A DNA stretch of 64,000 bases from Pyxidicoccus parkwaysis. Lineage in GTDB: Bacteria > Myxococcota > Myxococcia > Myxococcales > Myxococcaceae. Positions 55,119-63,636 of this stretch are shown here, in pieces. The stretch is from positions 1,054,001 through 1,118,000 of the forward strand of contig NZ_CP071090.1 of NCBI RefSeq assembly GCF_017301735.1, in the 5' to 3' direction. Positions within the stretch are counted from its first letter, which is position 1; each line of letters opens with the position of its first letter. Below the pieces are notes generated by a model. That model worked only from the letters and a program-made list of their open reading frames with translations. It did not search any database and was not told the DNA's origin. The position numbers and the translations under genes were made by a program.

Positions 55119-58100
55119 ATGCGTTTCTTCGCCGTCCCGTATGACATCCACTTCGACGACACGATGGCGTACGGGAGCCATCACTTCCTCACCAACTTCA
55201 AGTTCCAGTGCGCCGGCCGCGAGCACCTGCTCTTCGGTCCGCACTTCTTCGACGTGCCGGACCTGCGGCGCGACTTCGAGCAGGTGCTGCTGCTCACCTA
55301 CGAGGGCTACTCACGCAACCTGGCGCCGGCGGTGCTGGGAGACAGGCTGGTGGTGCTGACGTCAGTCGAGGAGCGCGGCGAGGTCTCCGTCCGCTTCTGC
55401 TTCCGGACGCTGAAGAGCGACGGCACGCCGGTGGCCTGCGGGTATCAGACGGTCCTCTGCGCGGACCGGGCGCAGGGCACGCTTCGAGCGTTTCCGGACT
55501 CCTTCCGGCGCTGCTTCGAGGCGATGCCGAGCATCCACGAGCTCGAGGCCACACGGAGCTTCCGGGAGCGCGCGCTGCTCGGAGGCAACGCCGTCAACGA
55601 GCTGTTCCCGGAGGCCGTCCGGCAGCTCGCGAAGCGCCTCCTCGCGGACCCCGCGTCGCTCGGGGTCTCGAAGCTGGTGGACACGGCGCCGGCTCCCACG
55701 AGCGAGGTGGCGTTGCCACCTGGCTCCACCGCGTTCCTCTTCGCGGGGCAGGGGACGTTCCAGCCGGAGCTCTTCGCGCGGCTGAAGGCGCTGCACCCGG
55801 AGCTGCGGGACGAGCTCGCGGGTGTTGCCGCCGCGTCCCAGGCCATTGGACTGGATGCGACGCTGCTGCTTCAGGCGCGGGATGCCGCGGAGGTGACGCG
55901 TGCGCTCGAGCAGGCGCCGCAGCTCGACCAGCTCGGCATCTTCCTGTGCGGGGTGCTGGGGGCGAGGTGGCTGCGGAGCCAGGGCGTGCGCCCGGACGTG
56001 TTCGTGGGGCACAGCTTCGGAGAAATCGCCGCGATGACGGCGGCGGGTGCGCTCGACCTGCGCTCGGGGGCCGAGGTGGTGTGCCAGCGCATCAAGGCGC
56101 TGCGGACGGTCTCGGATGACTTTGGAACGCTCGCGGCCGTGGCGCTCGGTGAGGTGGAGACGGTCCGGGCCATTGCGGACTCCGGTGCCCGGAGTCTGGA
56201 GCTGGCCGGGCGCAACCACGCCCGGCAGACGGTGGTCGCGGGGCCGCGCGCGGAGCTGGAGCGGCTGCGCACGTTCCTGGAGGGACGGGGGCAGGGCTTC
56301 ACGCTCATCTCCAGCCGGTATCCCTTCCATCATCAGGGACTGAAGCCGACGGCGGAGGCGTTCCGTGCGGCGCTCGCGGGTGTGCCCATGCGTCCACCGC
56401 AGGCGCCCGTGTACTCGCCGATTGAAGGGCGCCTGTACACGGGAGGGCACGGCGAGCTGGCGGATGCGCTCGCGTCGCATCTCGTGCGTCCGTTCAACTT
56501 CCTCGGAGCGGTGGAGACGCTGACGCGCGCGGGCTGCACGCGCTTCGTGGACTGCGGGACGGATGGACGGCTGACGCGCATCGTCCAGCGAATCCTTCCG
56601 AAGGACTCACCGGTCGAGGTGTCCACCGTCATCGGCACGCTGCCCGCCGAGGCGCGCGTCGAAGCAACCTTCACCACGGATGCGCGACAGGCGGACGTGC
56701 GCTCACCCGTGTCTGAGACGACGCACGGTGAGGTGCCTGCGATTGCGGTGGTGTCGCTCGGGTGCATCCTTCCCGGCGGTGCGAAGGACCCGGAGACGTA
56801 CTGGCAGAACATTCGCCAGGGCATCAGCGGCATCGTCGACCAGGGGCAGCTCCGCCCGGAGTTGGTGACGGACTTCGCGGGCCCCGTGGGATCGCCGGAC
56901 CGGACCTATACCCTGCTCACGGGGCTGGTACGTGACGCGGACCTCGTTCCGCCAGCCGGTCTCGAACCGGAGCGCTTCCAGGGCTACGTGCGCGAGCAGA
57001 AGCTGTTGGCCATCGCGCTCGCGCAGGCCTTGCGAGGCCTGGAGGCGACGGTCATCAGCGCCTCCGGACGCATCCAGTGCCTGCTCGGCTCCACCGCGGA
57101 CGGGTCCGCCGAGTACGACGCGGCCCTGTGCCTGGAAGCCGGAGAGGCCCTCCTGCGTGCGCAGGGCGCAGAGGCTCCGGAAGTCGACGCCCTCGCTCGC
57201 GCGGCACGCAAGGCGCTCGGAGTCGATGCCCGTTCCGCCGACCTGGCGCCGCACGCGACGCTCCAGGCAGTGGTGACGGACGTGGTGGGGCGCGGTGTCT
57301 CCACGATGCTGCTGGACGCGGCCTGTGCCTCCTCGCTCTACGCCATCGCGTTGGGAATGAAGGCGCTCGAATCGCGCGAGGCGGACCTCATCCTGGCGGG
57401 AGGCGTCTTCTCTCCGGGCCTGGGGAACAGTTGTCTCTTCTCCCAGTTCAAGGGGCTCTCCGCGAAGGGGAGCCGGCCCTTCGATGAGCGCGCGGACGGC
57501 GTCATCTTCGGAGAGGGCGCGGGAGTGGTGGGCCTGATGCGCCTGTCGGAAGCGGTCGCCTCGGGCATCCCGGTGCGAGCCATCATCCGAGGCGCGGGGC
57601 TGTCCAGTGACGGCCGGAGCAGCTCCGCGAATGTCCCGCGCTCGGAAGGCCAGGTGGCCGCGATGGAGGCGTGCTACGCGGCGGCCCACGTCGCTCCCGC
57701 GAGCATCCAGTACATCGAGGCACACGGCACGGCCACGCCGGCCGGAGATGCCACCGAGCTCAAGTCGATTGCGCGGGTGTTCGGCGGAAAGCGCAGCGGC
57801 ATCCAGCTCGCGAGCGTCAAGGCGCTGATTGGCCACACGGGCTGGGCGGCGGGCGCGGCGTCGGTCATCAAGCTGTGCAAGGCACTGGAGCACCGGCTCA
57901 TCCCGAAGCAGTCCAACTTCGACAAGCCCGGCGCCGAGCTGCGAGCGCTCGGCGCGGACTTCGAGGTGAGCACGAGCGAGAAGCCCTGGCCGGAGAATGG
58001 CGAGCACCCCCGCCGCGCCGCGACGAGCGGGTTTGGCTTCGGCGGCACGAATGCGCACCTGGTGCTGGAGGAGTACCGGGCCGGAGTGCCCACGCACCGG

Positions 58101-61100
58101 GCCACTTCGATGAGTGAGCTGGTGGTGGTGGCCGCGGAAGGGCTGTTCCCCGATGCGCGGGGAGTGCCCACGCAAGGTGTGCCCAACGAGACAGGAGCAC
58201 GCTTCGACACGGCGGCCATCCGTCTGCCTTCATCGGTGCGCCTGTTGCCGGACATCGCCGAGGACATGGATGCGACGCAGACGCTCGGCCTCACCGTGGC
58301 GAGCTCGCTCGTCCAGAAGCTCGGAGCGTTTGACACGCTTCGCTCGGGGACTGCGCTGGTGCTCGGGCTCGAAGGGAAGACGCGCCGTGGTGTGGAGGCC
58401 ACCCAACGCGTGCTGGCGTCGGCGACGCGGCGAAAGCTTCGCGAGCTCGTTCAGCGCGCTCCGGAGCATGCAGCGGTGCTCCCGACGGTGGATCGGCTTC
58501 ACGAGGTGGTGATGGGCTCATTGCGTCCCTCGGGCGCGTACACGCTCCAGGGGATGATGCCCAACGTCACCCCGGGACGAATCGCTGGAGCGCTCGACCT
58601 CAAAGGCCCCAACTTCGTCGTGGACGCGGGCGCCTCGTCATTGGCCGCGGCGCTCCGGGCCGCGCGTGGTGTGCTGGAGAGCGGGTTCGAATTGGTGCTC
58701 GTGGGCAGCACGCACGTCCGGCGGCCGGGTGAGGTGCTGGGCTCGTCACAGCCGGAGGAAGGTGTGGCGATGCTGGCCGTCACCACCGCTGAGACGGCTT
58801 CGCGGCGGGGCCTGAAGCCGCTGTGTCAGCTCAGGATGTCGGCTGTTGCTGGTGCGGACGTCGTGCAGCTTCCGCCACACTCGGCCAGGGAGAGCCTCGA
58901 GGTCCTGCGGTCGGTCATGGCCGCTGCGGAGGGGCGTGTCACCACGCTGCGCTTCCACCCGGATGCCGCGACGGGGAGCCGTCTCGACGTTCAACTGCGC
59001 CCCGCTATCAATGCTGGGGTCCGGCAGGAGTCGGTGGGAGAGGGAACGGCGCCGTCCGGCTTCGACCATGCGGCGCCCATCCGCTATCACGCGCCCGTGC
59101 TCATCGAGCGCACGGCACGCGTGACTCAGCCCGCTCATCTGCGTGGCCGTCGTGTGCTGTTCATCGCGCAGGACGAAGCCGTGGCCCGAGAGCTCTCCAC
59201 GCTGGCACTCGCATTGTGCGGCCCCGAGCACCGCATCCTCTGCGTGGGCACCGCGGCGCCGGAAGGCCACATCCACCGAATCGACATCTCGCGCGAGGAG
59301 TCGGCGGAGGCCGGGCTGGAGGCACTGGCCTTCGAGCCACAGGTCATCCTCGCGGTCAGCCGGCTGGAGCCCGGAGCGGGCGAGTCCGAGGTGGTCTCCG
59401 ACACGGCCCTGCGGCACGAAGCGCTGGAGCTGCTCTTCCTCGCCGCGCGGCGCTCCTACGAGCGACTGACGGCAGGAGACGTCGAGCTGGCGAGCCTGTG
59501 CATCGGCGGAGTGGGCCCGCGCCGGACGCTGCACCCGGTGACGGGGCTGTTCGCCGGAATGCTGAAGTCCATCGGACGCGAGGTCCCGGCCCGGAACGTT
59601 CGCGCCATCTCCACCTCGCCGCTGCCGCTCTCCGCCGCGCTGGACCTCGTCTCCACCGAGCTCGGCTCCGAGGAGGAGGGGGGGGCCTCGATTGAAGTCT
59701 GCTTCGACGGACCGCGCCGCTGCGTCCGTCGCCTGCGTCCCACCGACGTCACGGCGGAGCCCGCGCCCACGCTCGACCAGCACTCGGTGGTCCTGCTCAC
59801 GGGCGGAGGCCGGGGTGTGACTGCGGTCCTCGCCGGAGCGCTCCTGAAGCGCTTCGGCTGCAAGGTCGTGCTCGTCGGACGGAGCGACCCGAGCGAGGCA
59901 CCCGAGCAGGTCCTCCAGGCGCGTGACGAAGACCTCCCTCGGGTTGAGCGTGAGTTCTACGCCGCCGAGCTGGCCAGCAATCGCGCCGCGAAGCTGCCCG
60001 AACTGCGCAAGCGCTTCGAGCGATACCTGGCCGCGCGCGAGCTGAAGGCCACGTTGGAAGGGCTCGCGAGGCTCCCCGGACAGATGGTCTACCGGTCCGC
60101 CGACGTCACCCGTCCCGAGGACGTCGAGCGGGTGATGGACGAGCTCGTCCGGGAACACGGCCGGTTGGACCTCGTGGTCCACGGCGCCGGCACCCAGACC
60201 TCCAAGAAGCTCAACCGCCGTCGTCTCACGGAGCTGCGGACCAACCTGGACACCAAGCTGCTCGGGCTCCGCAATCTCCACGAGGCCTGCGCCCGCCGCT
60301 TCGCGAGGCCCGTGCCGTTCCATGTCCTCACCTCCGCCTTCAGCTTCATCGGCAATGACGGACAGGCGGACTACGGCGCGGCGAACGAGGCGTTGGACCG
60401 GCTCTGCGCCTGGGTGAGCGACGCCAGCCACGAGGTCCGCTGGTGCAGCGTGGGCTGGTTGGCCTGGGACGGCATCGGGATGACGCGCGGCTCCGAGTAC
60501 AAGGTGCTCGGTGCCACCCGCCAGCTCCGAGGCATTCGCGCCGAGGAGGGCGAGGCCCTGTTCCTCCAGCTCGTCGACGGCTGCCCGCGAGAGCCCATCA
60601 ACGTGCAGCTCACCGAGAGCGAGCGTGCGTACTACGGCCTGGAGCTACTGCCCGCGACGCGGCCCGTGCGCCGGGAGCTGGTGGTGGACGCGGCGAGCAT
60701 TCCGTGCCTCGAAGACCACCTCGTCCGGGGGACGCCGACACTGCCGGGCGCGTGGTCGCTGGACCTGATGCTCCAGGCCGCGCTCGGTGACGGAAGGCCG
60801 GAGCTGCGCACCGTCACCATCGAGGACGTCCGATTCTCGCGCTTCATCCGGGTCAAACCCGGAGGGCGGCAGGCCCTGCGAGCCGAGTGCACCCCCGTGG
60901 CCGACGAGCCCGGACGCCTCTGCATGCAGGTCAGGCTCATGGGCGACATCGTCCATGCCTCCGGCGTGGTGCTCGAACAGGACGTCGTCTACGCAGAGGC
61001 CCGCTTCACGCTGACGGCGGAGCCACCCCGGGGCACGCCGCAGCTGGACGCGGCTGTACCTTCGGGTGGCGGGCTCACCGTGCAGGACCCCCACTGCGCC

Positions 61101-61496
61101 GCGGGCTCGCCCATCGAGCTGCGGAAGATGTTCGACTGCCTGGAGGACATCCGGCTCGAGGGGACGGCGCGCTTCGCGAAGCTCCGGCTCGCGACGGAGA
61201 ATGCGGGGCGCAGTGTTCCCGCGCTTGCACTGGACGCGGCGTGGCGGCTGAGCGCCATGCACGTGGAGGGCGTGTCCGGCGCAGTGTTCGCTCCCATCCA
61301 GCTCCAGCGGGCCACGTTCGACCGGGGCCTGGTGGAAGGGGAGGGGCGCAAGCAGCTCCGCCTGAAGGCGCTCGCCCCGCGCGTGGAGGGAGACCACGTC
61401 CAGTGCGGAAGTGTTGCGGCCATCGATGAGGCGGGACGCCTCCGCATGGTCATCGAAGGCGGCCTCGCTCGTCCCATGGCTCGGGGGAACGCATGA
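55119..61496 (+). CDS. 2125-aa lipid/polyketide megasynthase: hotdog-AT-KS-CLF-KR-DH
   Basis: Domains in order: residues 1-190, a hotdog/Pnap_2097-like domain (FAVPYDIHFDDTMAYGSHHF, LLTYEGYSRNLAPAVLGDRL); about 205-500, acyltransferase (GHSFGE, Ser299); about 545-985, ketosynthase with Cys736 in DAACASSL, His869 in EAHGTAT and His906 in LIGHTGWAAG; about 1000-1270, a second KS-like fold lacking the Cys (DAGASSLAAAL near 1169), as in chain-length factors; about 1550-1810, ketoreductase (TGGGRGVTAVLAG, Tyr1752 in QADYGAANEAL); about 1855-2100, dehydratase (His1867 in DHLVRGTPTLPG, Asp2039 in LDAAWRL). No ACP or thioesterase is inside; the ACPs are on the upstream protein. The set matches an iterative PUFA/heterocyst-glycolipid-type synthase in an unusual order. 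Stop overlaps the desaturase start. Confidence 0.9.
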   Translation: MRFFAVPYDIHFDDTMAYGSHHFLTNFKFQCAGREHLLFGPHFFDVPDLRRDFEQVLLLTYEGYSRNLAPAVLGDRLVVLTSVEERGEVSVRFCFRTLKSDGTPVACGYQTVLCADRAQGTLRAFPDSFRRCFEAMPSIHELEATRSFRERALLGGNAVNELFPEAVRQLAKRLLADPASLGVSKLVDTAPAPTSEVALPPGSTAFLFAGQGTFQPELFARLKALHPELRDELAGVAAASQAIGLDATLLLQARDAAEVTRALEQAPQLDQLGIFLCGVLGARWLRSQGVRPDVFVGHSFGEIAAMTAAGALDLRSGAEVVCQRIKALRTVSDDFGTLAAVALGEVETVRAIADSGARSLELAGRNHARQTVVAGPRAELERLRTFLEGRGQGFTLISSRYPFHHQGLKPTAEAFRAALAGVPMRPPQAPVYSPIEGRLYTGGHGELADALASHLVRPFNFLGAVETLTRAGCTRFVDCGTDGRLTRIVQRILPKDSPVEVSTVIGTLPAEARVEATFTTDARQADVRSPVSETTHGEVPAIAVVSLGCILPGGAKDPETYWQNIRQGISGIVDQGQLRPELVTDFAGPVGSPDRTYTLLTGLVRDADLVPPAGLEPERFQGYVREQKLLAIALAQALRGLEATVISASGRIQCLLGSTADGSAEYDAALCLEAGEALLRAQGAEAPEVDALARAARKALGVDARSADLAPHATLQAVVTDVVGRGVSTMLLDAACASSLYAIALGMKALESREADLILAGGVFSPGLGNSCLFSQFKGLSAKGSRPFDERADGVIFGEGAGVVGLMRLSEAVASGIPVRAIIRGAGLSSDGRSSSANVPRSEGQVAAMEACYAAAHVAPASIQYIEAHGTATPAGDATELKSIARVFGGKRSGIQLASVKALIGHTGWAAGAASVIKLCKALEHRLIPKQSNFDKPGAELRALGADFEVSTSEKPWPENGEHPRRAATSGFGFGGTNAHLVLEEYRAGVPTHRATSMSELVVVAAEGLFPDARGVPTQGVPNETGARFDTAAIRLPSSVRLLPDIAEDMDATQTLGLTVASSLVQKLGAFDTLRSGTALVLGLEGKTRRGVEATQRVLASATRRKLRELVQRAPEHAAVLPTVDRLHEVVMGSLRPSGAYTLQGMMPNVTPGRIAGALDLKGPNFVVDAGASSLAAALRAARGVLESGFELVLVGSTHVRRPGEVLGSSQPEEGVAMLAVTTAETASRRGLKPLCQLRMSAVAGADVVQLPPHSARESLEVLRSVMAAAEGRVTTLRFHPDAATGSRLDVQLRPAINAGVRQESVGEGTAPSGFDHAAPIRYHAPVLIERTARVTQPAHLRGRRVLFIAQDEAVARELSTLALALCGPEHRILCVGTAAPEGHIHRIDISREESAEAGLEALAFEPQVILAVSRLEPGAGESEVVSDTALRHEALELLFLAARRSYERLTAGDVELASLCIGGVGPRRTLHPVTGLFAGMLKSIGREVPARNVRAISTSPLPLSAALDLVSTELGSEEEGGASIEVCFDGPRRCVRRLRPTDVTAEPAPTLDQHSVVLLTGGGRGVTAVLAGALLKRFGCKVVLVGRSDPSEAPEQVLQARDEDLPRVEREFYAAELASNRAAKLPELRKRFERYLAARELKATLEGLARLPGQMVYRSADVTRPEDVERVMDELVREHGRLDLVVHGAGTQTSKKLNRRRLTELRTNLDTKLLGLRNLHEACARRFARPVPFHVLTSAFSFIGNDGQADYGAANEALDRLCAWVSDASHEVRWCSVGWLAWDGIGMTRGSEYKVLGATRQLRGIRAEEGEALFLQLVDGCPREPINVQLTESERAYYGLELLPATRPVRRELVVDAASIPCLEDHLVRGTPTLPGAWSLDLMLQAALGDGRPELRTVTIEDVRFSRFIRVKPGGRQALRAECTPVADEPGRLCMQVRLMGDIVHASGVVLEQDVVYAEARFTLTAEPPRGTPQLDAAVPSGGGLTVQDPHCAAGSPIELRKMFDCLEDIRLEGTARFAKLRLATENAGRSVPALALDAAWRLSAMHVEGVSGAVFAPIQLQRATFDRGLVEGEGRKQLRLKALAPRVEGDHVQCGSVAAIDEAGRLRMVIEGGLARPMARGNA

Positions 61497-62602
61497 GCTC
61501 CTTCACTCCTTCGACCGACCGCATTCCGGTGGACGACTTCCGGCGGCTGCGCACCGAGCTGCGGCGCTCGATGCCTCCAGAGGCCTTCCAGCCCCAACCG
61601 CTGCGCGGAGTCATCGCGCTTGCGCTCGTGCCCGTCATGGTGGCCCTGGTGTGGGCGGCGGCGAGCGGGCGGCTGCCCTGGTGGGCGTGCCTCCTCATCT
61701 CGTTCACGCTCGGGCAGATGCTCATCACCGTGGGCTTCGCCGCGCACGAGGCGCTGCACCACTCCGTGTTCCGGAGCAGGGCGCTCGAAGACGTGCTCGG
61801 CTGGGTCGGCTTCAGTCCCTTCCTGGTGACTCCCGGCACGTGGCGCGCGTGGCACGTCCAGGCGCATCACAGCGCGGCGAACATCCACGTGAGAGACCCG
61901 GACATCCTTCCGCGCCAGCACGAGTGGCGGACGCAGTGGTTCGCCCGCGTGGTCCACGCGCTGTCACCGGGCTCGGGCACGTGGCTCAGCTACCTCAGCT
62001 TCACGTTCTTCTTCACGGCGCAGGGCCAGGCCTTCCTGTGGCGCTACAGCGGCCAACCACAATTCGAGAAGGTGCGAATGCACCGCGCGCGGGAGCGCAG
62101 CCTCACAGTGCTCCTCGCGCTGGGCTGGGCCGCGCTGGGCTGGGCCATGGGGTGGAGGGGGGCGCTCTACGCGCTCATCCTCCCGCACGTCTTCGGCAAC
62201 ATCACCTTGATGGTCTACATCGCGACCAACCACTGGCTGCAGCCGGCGTCGGAGAGCGTCGACAACCCGTTCGTGAACACGGCCAGCGTGGACACACTCC
62301 CGGTGATGGACCTCATCCACTGGAACTTCAGCTACCACCAGGAGCACCACATCTTTCCGGCGATGAGCCCCAGGTTCGCGCCGCTCCTGCGCGAGAAGCT
62401 GCGCTTCCTCAACCCCGAGGCGTCCATCGTCTACCCGCACCTGCTCGCCCTGCGCACGCTGTTCCGGCGCCCGGCGCTCTACGGCGCGGATGGGCACACG
62501 CTCGTGGGGCCGGATGGCACGCCTGCGATGGACACCACGGACCTCCGCCGGAGCCTGGAGCATCCGGGGGAGGCACGCATCGAGGCTCGGAGCGCGGGCT
62601 GA
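61493..62602 (+). CDS. Membrane fatty-acid desaturase
   Basis: A 369-aa membrane di-iron enzyme with about four to six hydrophobic segments. Three His boxes are intact: HEALHH (85-90), HVQAHH (121-126) and HQEHH (282-286), plus NHW at the third segment. This is the acyl-lipid/fatty-acid desaturase pattern, oxygen-dependent insertion of a double bond. The start ATG overlaps the megasynthase stop (ATGA), so the two are translationally coupled and the substrate is probably the chain made by the synthase. A hydroxylase or carotenoid-type oxygenase of the same superfamily is the alternative. Confidence 0.9.
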   Translation: MSSFTPSTDRIPVDDFRRLRTELRRSMPPEAFQPQPLRGVIALALVPVMVALVWAAASGRLPWWACLLISFTLGQMLITVGFAAHEALHHSVFRSRALEDVLGWVGFSPFLVTPGTWRAWHVQAHHSAANIHVRDPDILPRQHEWRTQWFARVVHALSPGSGTWLSYLSFTFFFTAQGQAFLWRYSGQPQFEKVRMHRARERSLTVLLALGWAALGWAMGWRGALYALILPHVFGNITLMVYIATNHWLQPASESVDNPFVNTASVDTLPVMDLIHWNFSYHQEHHIFPAMSPRFAPLLREKLRFLNPEASIVYPHLLALRTLFRRPALYGADGHTLVGPDGTPAMDTTDLRRSLEHPGEARIEARSAG

Positions 62603-62747
62603 GACGCGATGGCGATGGCCTCGGAGCGCCCGTGCTGGAGCGGAGTGTTCCGAGGCCTTCGAGCGGGCAGTCAGGCCACTGTCCGTCCGAGCGTCTTCAC
62701 TCTTCGAACGAGCTCGACGGAATGATCAGCCCCGCGAAAACGTATGC

Positions 62748-62774
62748 TTGACAGTGGGGGGCACGGTCTATAAA
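62748..62774 (+). promoter_or_regulatory. Sigma-70 promoter of the tRNA pair
   Basis: TTGACA (62748-62753, perfect -35) and TATAAA (62769-62774) with a 15-bp spacer. A G/C-rich discriminator follows, as usual for stable RNA genes under stringent control. The first tRNA begins 34 bases later. Confidence 0.7.
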
Positions 62775-62808
62775 AGCCCCCCTCGTTGCAGCGCGGCGGA
62801 CGCCTTCG

Positions 62809-62880
62809 GGGCGGATAGCTCAGCGGTAGAGCGTCGCCCTTACAAGGCGAGGGTCACAGGTTCAATCCCTGTTCCGCCCA
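62809..62880 (+). tRNA. tRNA-Val (anticodon TAC)
   Basis: Complete cloverleaf of 72 nt: acceptor GGGCGGA with TCCGCCC, D arm GCTC/GAGC, anticodon stem TCGCC/GGCGA with loop CTTACAA, and T arm ACAGG/CCTGT with loop TTCAATC. Discriminator A; the CCA end is not encoded. It reads GUA and related Val codons. Co-transcribed with the Asp gene seven bases downstream. Confidence 0.97.
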
Positions 62881-62887
62881 TGGTTGT

Positions 62888-62964
<77 letters not shown>

Positions 62965-62968
62965 AAAA

Positions 62969-63008
62969 GAAGGGCCCGGAATCGAAAGGTTCCGGGCCCT
63001 TCGTCTTT
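62969..63008 (+). terminator. Intrinsic terminator of the tRNA operon
   Basis: Perfect 13-bp stem GAAGGGCCCGGAA with its complement, 8-base loop, followed by GTCTTTT. It directly follows the tRNA-Asp CCA end. Confidence 0.92.
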
Positions 63009-63636
63009 TCGCGGCTCGTCAGTAGGCCCATTGAAAGCTCCCGTGTGTTCCTCAGTGTTCCTGCTCTGAGGTGCATCGCCGGTCCTGCTGGCGCCAGTCC
63101 TCTCGGCCGGGCTGCGGTTGCTGGCCTGCCATGCATGCGAGCCAGCAATCGCGGTTGTGGCCCCTGGAGTGGGTGAGCTGAGGTCCTTGCTCGCCGGAAG
63201 CGGGCATCTGCACAGGGCCCGACGCTGGCGGCTCCGCATCAACATGGGACGGCATGGGGCCCAGGCGCTCCCGACCGACGCGGTCTGTCGCCGCGACGCG
63301 CCCGGAGTCACACCTTCGCTGGCGGGCGAAACGTCAGACACCCTCGGTATATCCGTGAGCCGTCGCGGCATTCGCCATCCAATTGCAATTGGGTGGTGGA
63401 TGTCGATGCAGGGTTGTCGGCCCGTCCCACCTGTCGCGACCGGGACATCCGCGAAGGTCGGGAGCGCACGTCCCGCCATTCGCGGCAGGGCCTCGTCGAC
63501 TCCCGACCTCTCGACTGAAGAGAGGACGTGAATCCATGCGAGGCGTGCGACCTCGCTTCGCGCTGTTTTTGTTACATCAGCAACTCTATTTCCGTACCGG
63601 CTCCGCGACCCGCGGCCCCAGGCACGCCATTTCCAT
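63009..63636. other. About 630 bp without a recognisable gene
   Basis: Both strands contain open frames but their products are Arg/Pro/Ser-rich without conserved character, and the base composition is more mixed than in flanking genes. A perfect 14-bp palindrome, CCAATTGCAATTGG (63379-63392), is extended to a nearly perfect 22-bp inverted repeat. There is no integrase or tRNA-fragment repeat, so I see no sign of an integrated element. The promoter of the next gene lies near the right edge. Confidence 0.5.
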
